Under the pieces are notes generated by a model. That model saw only the letters and a list, made by a program, of their open reading frames with translations, was not told the DNA's origin and did not search any database. Below, piece by piece: positions 45,752 to 53,718 of a stretch of 64,000 nt of DNA. The DNA is from Nocardioides furvisabuli. Lineage in GTDB: Bacteria; Actinomycetota; Actinomycetes; Propionibacteriales; Nocardioidaceae. The translations under genes and the position numbers were made by a program. The stretch lies in the NCBI RefSeq assembly GCF_021083185.1, contig NZ_JAIGQB010000005.1, positions 124,001 to 188,000 on the forward strand, given 5' to 3'. Numbering within the stretch: the stretch's first letter is position 1; every line of letters begins with the position of its first letter.

Positions 45752-46760
45752 CAGCCGTCCTCGCGCTCGCGTCGGCGGGTCCGGCGGTGCGGAAGCCGGT
45801 GTGGCTGGTCGCGGAGTCAGGTGTGTTGCCGGTGCGAGCCGAGACCCGGTAGCGGTTGCAGTAGGAGTCGTGGCACAGGTGCGATCCTCCGCGCATCGAC
45901 TTCAGCGCTCCGCTCGTCGGGCCCTGCGGGTCCGTCCGGGTGCTCGGCGAGGCGCTGCGATGCCACGCGGGGTCGAACCAGTCGTTGCACCACTCCCACA
46001 CGTTGCCGACCGTCTGGAACAGGCCGTAGGAGTTGGGTTCGTACCACTGCGCGGGCGCGGTGCCCGAGAAGCCGTCCTCGGCGTCGTCGCGCGTGGGGAA
46101 CTCCCCGTGCCAGATGTTGCACCGGTGGACACCGTGGGGGGTGAGGTCCGGTCCCCACGGGTACCGCTGGCGGCTGAGTCCACCGCGGGCGCTGTATTCC
46201 CACTCGGACTCGGAGGGCAGCCGGCGTCCGGCCCATTCGGAGTAGGCGATGGCGTCGTACCACGAGACGTGGACGACGGGGTGGTCTCCCAGGGCCGCGA
46301 TGTCCGAGCCAGGACCCTGAGGTGTTCGCCAACTGGCTCCGCCCACAGGAACCCACCACGGCACGTCCTGTGGCCGCGAGGGGAGGGCATGCAGCCCCGC
46401 CAGGGGGTGCACGTGGCCCTCGAACACGAACGACCAGCCCAGGATCTCCGAGGTGGTGGTGTAGCCGGTGCTGGTGACGAAGGCGGTGAACTGTGTGTTG
46501 GTCACGGTGTGCACGTCAATCGCGAACGGGGAGAGCCACACGTCTCGTACTGGTCCTTCGCCATCCTCGGGCCGAGCCTCGGGTCCGTCCTCGCCCATGG
46601 CGAAGGTGCCGCCGGTCAGCAAGACAGAGGGGTGCGCCGCGGCCGCCGCGCCGGCCGCGGCCGGCGCGGCGAGGGGCAGCGAACTCGCGCCCTCGGCGGG
46701 CGCCGGCGCGGTGAGCAGGTCATCCGTTCGCCTGGGACCGCAGCAGCTCCCCACGCTCAT
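45744..46760 (-). CDS. Formylglycine-generating enzyme
   Basis: 338-residue FGE-sulfatase family protein. GGTFAMGEDGPEARPEDGEGP opens the domain near residue 50, GRRLPSESEWEYSARGG is the conserved core, GNVWEWCNDWF follows, and GGSHLCHDSYCNRYRVSAR contains the two active-site Cys that bind copper in actinobacterial FGE. It oxidises the sulfatase Cys within CxPSR to formylglycine co- or post-translationally in the cytoplasm. The N-terminus MSVGSCCGPRR has an extra CC pair. ATG overlaps the sulfatase stop (ATGA), so client and activator are made together. Confidence 0.94.
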   Translation of the reverse strand: MSVGSCCGPRRTDDLLTAPAPAEGASSLPLAAPAAAGAAAAAHPSVLLTGGTFAMGEDGPEARPEDGEGPVRDVWLSPFAIDVHTVTNTQFTAFVTSTGYTTTSEILGWSFVFEGHVHPLAGLHALPSRPQDVPWWVPVGGASWRTPQGPGSDIAALGDHPVVHVSWYDAIAYSEWAGRRLPSESEWEYSARGGLSRQRYPWGPDLTPHGVHRCNIWHGEFPTRDDAEDGFSGTAPAQWYEPNSYGLFQTVGNVWEWCNDWFDPAWHRSASPSTRTDPQGPTSGALKSMRGGSHLCHDSYCNRYRVSARTGNTPDSATSHTGFRTAGPADASARTADA

Positions 46761-48376
46761 TCCTCCGGCAGGCCGTGGCCGCGGGCCGTGTAGATCTCCA
46801 GGACCTTCTCCCGCGGGATCACGCCGCACCGATCTGCCCACCTCTGCCACGCCTCGGCGAGCTCCGCGACCAGCTCGGGGTGCTGGGTAGCGCAGTCACG
46901 CAGCTCGGTGCGGTCCGTGTCGATGTCGTAGAGCTCCCACGGGCACCGGTGCTTCCTGACGAGCTTCCAGCGACCTCGCCGCACGGCGCAGTTGCCCTCG
47001 TGCTCCCAGTAGAGGTCGCGCTCGCCTGGGTGCTGCTCGCCGCGGAGAGCACCCAGCAGGCTGACGCCCTCCATCGGCGGCACAGCCTGGCCGTTGCGGT
47101 CGGCGGGGTATCCGGCGTGAGCGGCCTCCACGATGGTGGGCAGGACGTCGACCAGCTGGCTCGGCACCCGGCACAGGGATCCGTCGGTCGGCAGGCCGGC
47201 CGGCCAGTGCGCGATGAAGGGCGTCGAGATGCCGCCCTCGTGGACCCAGTGCTTGTACTCGCGGAACGGCGTGTTCGACAGGTTCGCCCACGACCGGCCG
47301 TAGGACATGTACGTCGACTCCGGTCCGGGGCGCAGCGCAGGGTCGTTGCCCGGCACGACCGGCTCTCCCTCGCGGGTGGTGTCCTGGAGCGGAACGAACG
47401 CGGTGACGAACTCGCGGGCGCCGTCGCCGGGAGGCATCTCCTCGGCGCAGCCACCGTTGTCGGAGAGGAACACCACGAGGGTGTTCTCGAGTCGGCCCGT
47501 GGCCTCGAGCTGGTCGAGAACGCGACCGATGCCCTGGTCCATGCGGTCGATCTGCGCGGCGTAGGTCGCCATCCTCGACGCCTCCCATTCGCGGTCGACG
47601 GTCTCTTCCCACGCGGGCACGCGCTCGTCGCGCGGGGTCAGCTCCCAGGACGGGTCGATGATCCCGGCCTTGATGAGCCGCTCGAGCCGCTCCTCGCGCA
47701 GCTGGTCCCAGCCGGCGTCGAATCGGCCGGCGTAGGTCGCGATGTCGTCCTCATGCGCGTGCAGGGGCCAGTGCGGCGCCGTGTAGGAGAGGAACATGAA
47801 GAAGGGGTCCTGCGGCCGCTGGTCGTGGTGCTCGGCGATGAACTCCACGGCGGAGTCGGAGATCGCGTCGGTGTAGAACCAGCCGGTCTCCTCCGCCTCG
47901 TGCTCGATGTTGGTCTCCTGCCGCACCAGGGTGCGGGGCCGGTAGTAGGAGCCCGCACCCTCGAGCGTGCCGAAGAACCGGTCGAACCCGCGCCGGGTCG
48001 GCCATGCCGGGTTGGGGTCGTCCATGTCGACGGCGAGGTGCCACTTCCCGGACAGGTACGTCGCGTACCCGGCGTCGTGGCACACCTCCGCGACCGTGGC
48101 GCAGTCCTCGCTGAGGTTGCCGGGGTAGCCGTCGGGGGAGTCGTCGAAGTTGAGGATCCCGATCCCGACCTGGTGCGGGTGCAGGCCGGTCATCAGGGAA
48201 GCACGCGACGGGCTGCAGCGGGCGGTGTTGTAGAACTGCGTCATCCGTACGCCGCCCCGGGCGAGACGATCCAGGTGGGGGGTGTGGATCTCACCGCCGT
48301 AGGAGGCGATGTCGGAGAACCCCATGTCGTCCGCGAGGATCAGCAGCACGTCGGGGCGCGAGGTTTCGGTGCTCAT
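46757..48376 (-). CDS. Type I (formylglycine) sulfatase
   Basis: 539-residue arylsulfatase-like enzyme, close in layout to Pseudomonas AtsA. Metal site LILADDMGFSD (Asp16, Asp17); TARCSPSRASLMTG carries Cys54, the residue converted to formylglycine; SGKWHL, APHWPLH and VVFLSDNGG (metal Asp-Asn) complete the active site. There is no signal peptide, so it works in the cytoplasm on an imported sulfate ester. It starts at ATG 48376, overlapping the transporter stop by one base. Neighbours imply the desulfated product is, or contains, glycerol. The substrate is not determined by sequence. Confidence 0.93.
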   Translation of the reverse strand: MSTETSRPDVLLILADDMGFSDIASYGGEIHTPHLDRLARGGVRMTQFYNTARCSPSRASLMTGLHPHQVGIGILNFDDSPDGYPGNLSEDCATVAEVCHDAGYATYLSGKWHLAVDMDDPNPAWPTRRGFDRFFGTLEGAGSYYRPRTLVRQETNIEHEAEETGWFYTDAISDSAVEFIAEHHDQRPQDPFFMFLSYTAPHWPLHAHEDDIATYAGRFDAGWDQLREERLERLIKAGIIDPSWELTPRDERVPAWEETVDREWEASRMATYAAQIDRMDQGIGRVLDQLEATGRLENTLVVFLSDNGGCAEEMPPGDGAREFVTAFVPLQDTTREGEPVVPGNDPALRPGPESTYMSYGRSWANLSNTPFREYKHWVHEGGISTPFIAHWPAGLPTDGSLCRVPSQLVDVLPTIVEAAHAGYPADRNGQAVPPMEGVSLLGALRGEQHPGERDLYWEHEGNCAVRRGRWKLVRKHRCPWELYDIDTDRTELRDCATQHPELVAELAEAWQRWADRCGVIPREKVLEIYTARGHGLPEE

Positions 48377-49761
48377 CAGGCGTCCTTCGCGGTCGAGGTG
48401 AGGTCCGTGGAGCGCCGGCCCGCGGTGGGAGCGGCGACGTCGCGCAGGTTGCGGCGGTGCGTCTCGGGCAGGAAGAACACCGAGACGAGCGAGATGAGTG
48501 CCATGGCCATGACGTACACCGCCACCGGCCACACCGACCCGCTCCAGGCGCTGACGAGGGAGGTGCCGATCAGCGGAGCCACGGCGCCGGTGGGGATGAC
48601 ACCGATCTGGTAGACCGCGCTCATCCCGGAGTAGCGGACCCGGGTCGGGAAGACCTCGGCGAACATCGCGCCCTCCGGGCCGAACATGATGCAGGCGGCC
48701 AGACCCCAGCCGATGACGATGCCCAGGGTGATCAGCGCCGCGTTCTCGGTGTTCACCAGCGCGAAGATCGGCACTGCGCTCACCAGCGCCAACGCGGCAC
48801 CCGCTCCGAACACCGGACGGCGGCCGTAGCGGTCCGAGAGCCGTCCTGCGGCCAGGATGGTGAAGAACCCGACGACCGAGGCGACGAGCAGGGCGTCGAG
48901 CACGATCGACTTGTCCAGGCCGAGCACGGTGACGGTGTAGGTGACGAGGAACGCGTTGTAGATGTTGAACGTGACGCTCTCGCTCACGCGGGCACCCATC
49001 GCGAGGAACGTGACCTTGGGGTGCTTGCGGAAGACCTCGACGAGCGGCAGTGCCGCCTTGTCGTCGGCCTCCTCGAGATCCTTGAACGCCGGGGGCTCCT
49101 CGATGCGCAGCCGGATCACCAGGCCCACGACGACGAGGACGATCGAGACGAGGAACGGGATCCGCCATCCCCAGGACTGGAAGTCGTCCTCCGGCAGTCG
49201 CGTCACCGCGGTGACGGCCAGCGTCGAGGTCAGGAGCCCGATCGGGACGCCGAGCTGGGGCCACGAGGAGAACCAGCCGCGCTTGTCGTCGGGGGCGTGC
49301 TCGACGCACAGCAGCACAGCACCGCCCCACTCGCCGCCGAGTCCGATGCCCTGCAGCATCCGCAGAGCGAGGAGCAGCAGGGGAGCGGCGACGCCGATGG
49401 CCGCATAGTTGGGCAGCAAGCCCATGGCGAAGGTGGACAGCCCCATGATCAGCATGGTGATGACGAGCATCTTCTTGCGGCCCACCCGGTCACCGAAGTG
49501 CCCGAAGATGAAGCCGCCGAGGGGCCGGGTGACGAAGCCCGCTGCGAAGGTCGCGAAGGCGATCATCGTCCCGACCAGCGGGTCGAACGACGGGAAGAAC
49601 TGGTTGTTGAACACCAGTGCGGCCATCGTCCCGTAGAGGAAGAAGTCGTACCACTCCACCACCGAGCCGAGCAGGCTCGCGCCGGCGACCCGGCGGATCG
49701 GGCTGGGCGCGTCGGCGTGCTCATTGCCAGGAGGCTGAGCCTGGGACTGTGGGAGGGACAT
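48376..49761 (-). CDS. MFS transporter, metabolite:H+ symporter family
   Basis: 461 residues, 12 helices. ASLLGSVVEWYDFFLYGTMA is the signature of the MHS family (ProP, KgtP, shikimate transporters), and GHFGDRVGRKKMLVITM is the loop 2-3 motif; ALRMLQGIGLGGEWGGAVLL and RLSDRYGRRPVFG are also typical. Proton-coupled uptake of a small anion or zwitterion is expected; here probably the sulfate ester used by the downstream sulfatase. AGGAG lies six bases before ATG 49761. First gene of the operon, divergent from the IclR gene. Confidence 0.9.
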   Translation of the reverse strand: MSLPQSQAQPPGNEHADAPSPIRRVAGASLLGSVVEWYDFFLYGTMAALVFNNQFFPSFDPLVGTMIAFATFAAGFVTRPLGGFIFGHFGDRVGRKKMLVITMLIMGLSTFAMGLLPNYAAIGVAAPLLLLALRMLQGIGLGGEWGGAVLLCVEHAPDDKRGWFSSWPQLGVPIGLLTSTLAVTAVTRLPEDDFQSWGWRIPFLVSIVLVVVGLVIRLRIEEPPAFKDLEEADDKAALPLVEVFRKHPKVTFLAMGARVSESVTFNIYNAFLVTYTVTVLGLDKSIVLDALLVASVVGFFTILAAGRLSDRYGRRPVFGAGAALALVSAVPIFALVNTENAALITLGIVIGWGLAACIMFGPEGAMFAEVFPTRVRYSGMSAVYQIGVIPTGAVAPLIGTSLVSAWSGSVWPVAVYVMAMALISLVSVFFLPETHRRNLRDVAAPTAGRRSTDLTSTAKDA

Positions 49762-49774
49762 GAAAGCTCCTGAC

Positions 49775-49803
49775 TTGCCACCCGACGTTTTGTCCCGTAA
49801 AAT
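49775..49803 (+). promoter_or_regulatory. Promoter of iclR-type regulator
   Basis: TTGCCA (49775-49780), a 17-base spacer and TAAAAT (49798-49803), close to the sigma-70 consensus. The -10 is inside the TGTCCC/GGGACA operator, so the regulator should repress itself and probably the divergent operon. Confidence 0.6.
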
Positions 49804-49829
49804 GGGACACTCATTCGGTGAATGGGACA
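49791..49829. promoter_or_regulatory. IclR-type operator: inverted plus direct repeat
   Basis: TGTCCCGTAAAATGGGACA (49791-49809) is an inverted repeat with six-base arms. AATGGGACA at 49801-49809 recurs exactly at 49821-49829, 20 bases on, i.e. about two helical turns. This layout suits a tetrameric IclR regulator controlling both divergent promoters. Confidence 0.65.
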
Positions 49830-49882
49830 GCGTGATGAGGGCCACAAGTGTCGGCTCCGTGGTGCGCGTTGCAAGGGAGGGC

Positions 49883-50686
49883 ATGGTGAACGCAATTCCG
49901 TCCGAGCGGCCCGGTCGCGAAGCAGCGGCCGTCGACAGGGGAGTGCTCCGGCGCGCGGTCGCCGTGCTCGACGTCCTGGCGGCTCATGACGTCCCGCCAG
50001 CCGTGAGGGTGATCGCTCAGGAGTCTGGCTTGTCGAAGTCCGCGGTCCAGCGCATCCTCGTCGAGCTCGAAGCGGTGGACCTGGCCATTCAGGATCCGGC
50101 CACTCGCCGCTACCGCCTCGGTCCCCGAGCACTGGCTCTCGGTGTGGCCTACCAGCGTCGCCTCAACGTGCGCGAGGTCGCCCTGGGGCCGATGGAGTCG
50201 TTGTGCGCCATCGTCGAGGAGACCGTTGGGCTCTCTGTCGGATACGCCGACCGCCTACTGCACGTGGAACAGGTGCTGCCGCAGCGCGACCTGAGCGCCC
50301 AGTTCCAGCTGGGACAGCCTCTCCCGCTGTGGTCCGGCGCCCCCGCGCGCGTGATCCTCGCCGAGCGCACCGATGACGAGGTGCGCCGAGTCCTGGCCGA
50401 CTACGCCCACACCGACATCGAGCCGATCAACCCCCCAAGCCCCGAGACCCTGCAGCGCGAGGTCGAGCTGGTCAGGCGCAACGGGCACGCGCGCGCATTC
50501 GGCGAGACGATCGCCGAGATCCACACACTCTCGGTCCCTGTTCGAGGCGCCCACTCGCAGCTCGTCGCGGTCCTGTCCATCACGGCACCCTCGTCACGGC
50601 TCAGCGAGAGCCGCATGGACGTGGTGCTGCCTGCTGTGACAGAAACCGCGGCGGTCATCTCGAACCAGCTCGGGCACCGAACCTGA
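49883..50686 (+). CDS. IclR-family transcriptional regulator
   Basis: 267 residues. The N-terminal winged helix (about 20-80) reads LRRAVAVLDVLAAHDVP and ESGLSKSAVQRILVELEAVDL; the C-terminal effector domain includes VGLSVGYADRLLHVEQVLP, LWSGAPARVILAE and FGETIAEIHTLSVPVRG. AAGGGAGG just before ATG 49883 (or GTG 49886) fixes the start; ATG 49835 is possible but lacks a ribosome site. It is divergent from the sulfatase operon and presumably senses its substrate or an intermediate. Confidence 0.9.
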   Translation: MVNAIPSERPGREAAAVDRGVLRRAVAVLDVLAAHDVPPAVRVIAQESGLSKSAVQRILVELEAVDLAIQDPATRRYRLGPRALALGVAYQRRLNVREVALGPMESLCAIVEETVGLSVGYADRLLHVEQVLPQRDLSAQFQLGQPLPLWSGAPARVILAERTDDEVRRVLADYAHTDIEPINPPSPETLQREVELVRRNGHARAFGETIAEIHTLSVPVRGAHSQLVAVLSITAPSSRLSESRMDVVLPAVTETAAVISNQLGHRT

Positions 50687-50689
50687 TCG

Positions 50690-50957
50690 ACCTCTCGGAA
50701 AACACCTGCCGATCAGCGCGCGTCGTCGCCGCGAGATCGAAAGCAGTCCGGGTAGATCAGCATCACCCGATGCTCGCGTGCCCACTCTTCGTTGCGTGCC
50801 GGCGGACATCCGGGACGTCTGCCCCGGAGTAGTAGACGACGGGGTCGACGTCGGTCCCTGAATCCAGGATGTTGTCGACGTCCGCGCGGACCTTGCTCCG
50901 CACGTAGTCCTGTTGAAGCGTGCTCGAGGTTGTCGCTCGCTGCGCTGTCACCCGCAT
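50690..50957 (-). pseudogene. Decayed short gene of unknown family
   Basis: Minus-strand frame 50957-50763 encodes 64 residues (QQDYVRSKVRADVDNILDSG and PVVYYSGADVPDVRR among them) and then stops. A frame change near 50800 would continue into ARNEEWAREHRVMLIYPDCF and RSRGDDAR, stopping near 50715. The joined product looks more protein-like than either part, suggesting a frameshifted remnant. I do not recognise the family. It occupies the right edge of the island, just before the duplicated dehydrogenase tail. Confidence 0.35.
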
Positions 50958-51014
50958 CGGCCTCGGCCCCCGCCGTTCGTCATGGCGTCAAGGTACTAAC
51001 GCCGCTCCGAACCG

Positions 51015-51103
51015 AGATCACCCAGATCTACGAGGGCACCAACCAGGTCCAGCGCATCGTGATGGCACGTCAGCTCCTGGCAGGGGTTCAGTCCGAGCTG
51101 TAG
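51015..51103 (+). repeat. Right copy of 89-bp direct repeat; orphan gene tail
   Basis: Encodes ITQIYEGTNQVQRIVMARQL then LAGVQSEL and a TAG stop, identical in protein to the end of the FadE25-like gene at 41498-41586, but without the rest of the gene upstream. Only silent changes separate the copies. It marks the right boundary of the island. Confidence 0.9.
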
Positions 51104-51224
51104 CTCCCACCCGGAGCGCACGGATCGATCAGCGCCTCCCAGAGAGTGCCCGCATGATTTTGCCGAGCGTTCCTGGTTTGTCCGGACGCCGTCCCGCGCC
51201 TCTCATACCTTGGACTCCGGGGAC
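51104..51224. other. 121-bp gap after repeat
   Basis: No gene seen. It presumably represents native sequence that once followed the FadE25-like gene, and contains the start region of the histidine kinase gene. No clear promoter was recognised. Confidence 0.4.
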
Positions 51225-52733
51225 ATGACCGGAAGAGGGGTGGGCGACGTGGGGGCACCGCAGGTCCGCGAGCCTGATCACGACGACCTCTGGCACGTCA
51301 CGATGGAGCACTCGCCGGTGGGCATGGCGATGGTGTCGATCAGCGGCAACGTCGTCACGGCCAACGCCGCGCTCTGCGAGATGGTCGGCTTCCGTGCCGA
51401 CGTGCTGTCGCGGATGAACATCCGAGACCTGACCCACCCCGACGACCTCGCCGCCGACCTGCGACTCGTTGCCCGCTGCCTGGCCGGCGAGACCAACTCC
51501 TACCGCGTCACCCGGCGCTACGTGCGAGCCGACGGCAGCACGCTCGTGGTCGAGCTCTCGGTCGCTCTCATGCGTGCGCCCAGCGGGAGCCCGGTCCGCT
51601 TCGTGCTGCAGTTCCTCGACCTGACCGACCGGCAGACCTTCATCGAGCGCCTCGGAGCCGCTGAAGCCACCGTCGAGTCCCAGCAGCGCAAGGTCGACGC
51701 CGTCTTCGGCACCGTCGCGGTCGGCCTGCTGCTGGTCGACGCGGACGGCTCCTACGCGGGCTACAACTCCCACCACCGGGACTTCATGGACCTCGCCTAC
51801 CCCGACGGACATGTCGGACGCGCGGGACAGACAGGCCACCTGTACGACTTCGAGCAGTCACGCGCCCTCACGTCCGAGGAGATGCCGGCGGTCCGCGCGG
51901 TGGCGGGGGAGGAGTTCGACGACGTCCTGATCTGGATCGGGGCCGACCCGCGCACCCGCCGCGCCCTGTCGGTCTCCGCACGGTCGATCCGCGACGGCAG
52001 CGGCGTCCTCACGGGGGCGGCGCTGGCCTTCCAGGACGTCACCGAGCTGATGCGCGCCATCCGGGCCAAGGACGAGTTCGTCGGGACCGTGTCCCACGAG
52101 CTGCGGACGCCGCTGACGTCGGCGATGGCCTACCTCGAGCTCATCGACGAGTCCTCCGAGGCCAGCCCGCGCCTGCACCAGCAGGTCACGGCGGTACGCC
52201 GCAACGTGACGCGGCTCTCGCGCCTGATCGCCGACCTGCTGCTCGCCACTCGCGTGGGTGTCGGCTCCACACTGGTCGAGCCGTACCTGCTGGATGCCGT
52301 CACGGTCGTCGCCGAGGCTCTCGACGCGGCGCGGGTGGAGGCCGCCGTCGCGGGCGTCACGCTCGAGATCGAGCTCCCCGACCGGCTCGACGCGCGGGTC
52401 GACGGCCTGCGCCTGCGGCAGCTCGTCGACAACCTCGTGGCGAACGCCATCGGCTTCACGCCGCGCGGAGGCCACGTCGCGGTCACCCTGACCACCCAGG
52501 TCGACCACCTGGTCCTCGTCGTCAGCGACGACGGCGCAGGCATCGACGCCGCGGACCTCGACGCCGTCTTCGAGCGCTTCTACCGCGGGGCGAACGCCCG
52601 ATCGCTCGGCGTCCCCGGGACCGGGCTCGGGCTCACCATCGTCCGCGCCATCGTGGACGCCCACCACGGAGAGGTCGGGCTCACCAGCGCCCCCGGCAGA
52701 GGCACCACGGTCCGCGTGGTGCTGCCGGTCTGA
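51225..52733 (+). CDS. PAS-domain sensor histidine kinase
   Basis: 502 residues, no membrane helix, so a cytoplasmic kinase. PAS domain about 20-140 (MEHSPVGMAMVSISGNVVTA, NIRDLTHPDDLAADLRLV), a second degenerate PAS about 150-265, HisKA with GTVSHELRTPLTSAMAYLEL, then HATPase_c: LVDNLVANAIGFTPRG, VSDDGAGIDAADL, VFERFYRG and GTGLGLTIVRAIVDAHHGEV. No response regulator adjoins it. PAS plus soluble location suggests redox, light or ligand sensing. ATG 51225 is chosen with weak GGGGA upstream; an in-frame TTG lies at 51210. Confidence 0.9.
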   Translation: MTGRGVGDVGAPQVREPDHDDLWHVTMEHSPVGMAMVSISGNVVTANAALCEMVGFRADVLSRMNIRDLTHPDDLAADLRLVARCLAGETNSYRVTRRYVRADGSTLVVELSVALMRAPSGSPVRFVLQFLDLTDRQTFIERLGAAEATVESQQRKVDAVFGTVAVGLLLVDADGSYAGYNSHHRDFMDLAYPDGHVGRAGQTGHLYDFEQSRALTSEEMPAVRAVAGEEFDDVLIWIGADPRTRRALSVSARSIRDGSGVLTGAALAFQDVTELMRAIRAKDEFVGTVSHELRTPLTSAMAYLELIDESSEASPRLHQQVTAVRRNVTRLSRLIADLLLATRVGVGSTLVEPYLLDAVTVVAEALDAARVEAAVAGVTLEIELPDRLDARVDGLRLRQLVDNLVANAIGFTPRGGHVAVTLTTQVDHLVLVVSDDGAGIDAADLDAVFERFYRGANARSLGVPGTGLGLTIVRAIVDAHHGEVGLTSAPGRGTTVRVVLPV

Positions 52734-52850
52734 GCAGGCACACCTCCTGCCGTCGGCTCGGACCGCCACGCGGGCGTCAGCCGCCTCAGTGACCCAGGGG
52801 CGCGTCGCGACGCCGCGGAGCGTGGTCGTCGCGGCCTGAGGTCGTCCTCG

Positions 52851-52856
52851 TACGAT
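52851..52856 (+). promoter_or_regulatory. -10 element, leaderless lipoprotein gene
   Basis: TACGAT ends seven bases before GTG 52864. The hexamer includes the alternative upstream ATG at 52855, arguing against that start. Confidence 0.5.
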
Positions 52857-52863
52857 GAACCCC

Positions 52864-53718
52864 GTGACCTCCCGCTCCCGACGTACGGCCGTGACGCTGG
52901 CCGTGGCGGCGCTCGGCGCGGTCGCGGGGTGCTCCGGCGACGCCGCCGGCGACGGTCGGGCAGAGACCAGGCACACCCACGCTCCGGGGCAGGGACACAC
53001 CTCGCTGGCGGTCGGCGACGGCACGCAGGTCTCCGAGGTCGGCTACACCCTCGCCGGACTCCAGGTGCGCGAGCAGCCCGACGGCATCGGTGAGCTGCGC
53101 TTCCGCATCGACGACCACAAGGGTGAGCCCGTCACCGACTACGTCGAGGAGCTCACCAAGGAGCTGCACCTCTACGTCGTCAACGACGACCTCACTGTCT
53201 TCCGCCACCTGCACCCCACGCGGGCCGACGACGGCACGTGGACCGCTCCCTTCGACGTGCCCGACGCCGGCGGCTACCGCGTGGTGACGGAGTTCGTCGC
53301 GGTGGACGAGGGCGGCAACGGCGACCACGTCGTGCTCGGGCGCCCGCTCGCGATGCCGCCGGGGGACCCCGGCGACACTGCTGCGGCGGACCGGGTCGTC
53401 GACGTCTCCGTCTCCCAGGCCCCGACGACCGGGCCCGACGGTGAGCTGCGGCTCGTGGTGCGCGACCGGGCAGGCGGACCGGTCGGGCTCGGCACCTACC
53501 TCGGCGCCTACGGCCACGTGACGGGCTTCGACACCGCGACCGGTGCGATGGTGCACCTGCACCCGCTCGCCGCGCCCGAGGTCACCGAGGACGGCGCCGA
53601 GCTGACCTTCCACTCCGAGATCGAGGAGCCGGGCGACTACCGCCTCTTCGTGCAGGTGCGCGTCGACGGCTTCCTGCACACGGTGCCGGTCGGGCTCACG
53701 GTCGCACGGTCAGCCTGA
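52864..53718 (+). CDS. His-rich secreted lipoprotein, probable metal handling
   Basis: 284 residues. Signal peptide TAVTLAVAALGAVAGC with lipobox VAGC. His clusters RHTHAPGQGH, FRHLHP and VHLHPL could bind metal. Two beta-sandwich-like halves (about 60-165 and 170-284) are visible. It converges on the CopC-CopD gene and overlaps it by 23 bp, suggesting shared copper context. No enzyme motif is visible. GTG start from leaderless promoter spacing; ATG 52855 is the alternative. Confidence 0.75.
   Translation: MTSRSRRTAVTLAVAALGAVAGCSGDAAGDGRAETRHTHAPGQGHTSLAVGDGTQVSEVGYTLAGLQVREQPDGIGELRFRIDDHKGEPVTDYVEELTKELHLYVVNDDLTVFRHLHPTRADDGTWTAPFDVPDAGGYRVVTEFVAVDEGGNGDHVVLGRPLAMPPGDPGDTAAADRVVDVSVSQAPTTGPDGELRLVVRDRAGGPVGLGTYLGAYGHVTGFDTATGAMVHLHPLAAPEVTEDGAELTFHSEIEEPGDYRLFVQVRVDGFLHTVPVGLTVARSA

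Noticed and set aside
41587..51014. Integrase, transposase or tRNA at the island borders
   Set aside because: Looked on both strands at both edges and found no catalytic motif, terminal inverted repeat or cloverleaf, so no mobile-element gene is claimed.
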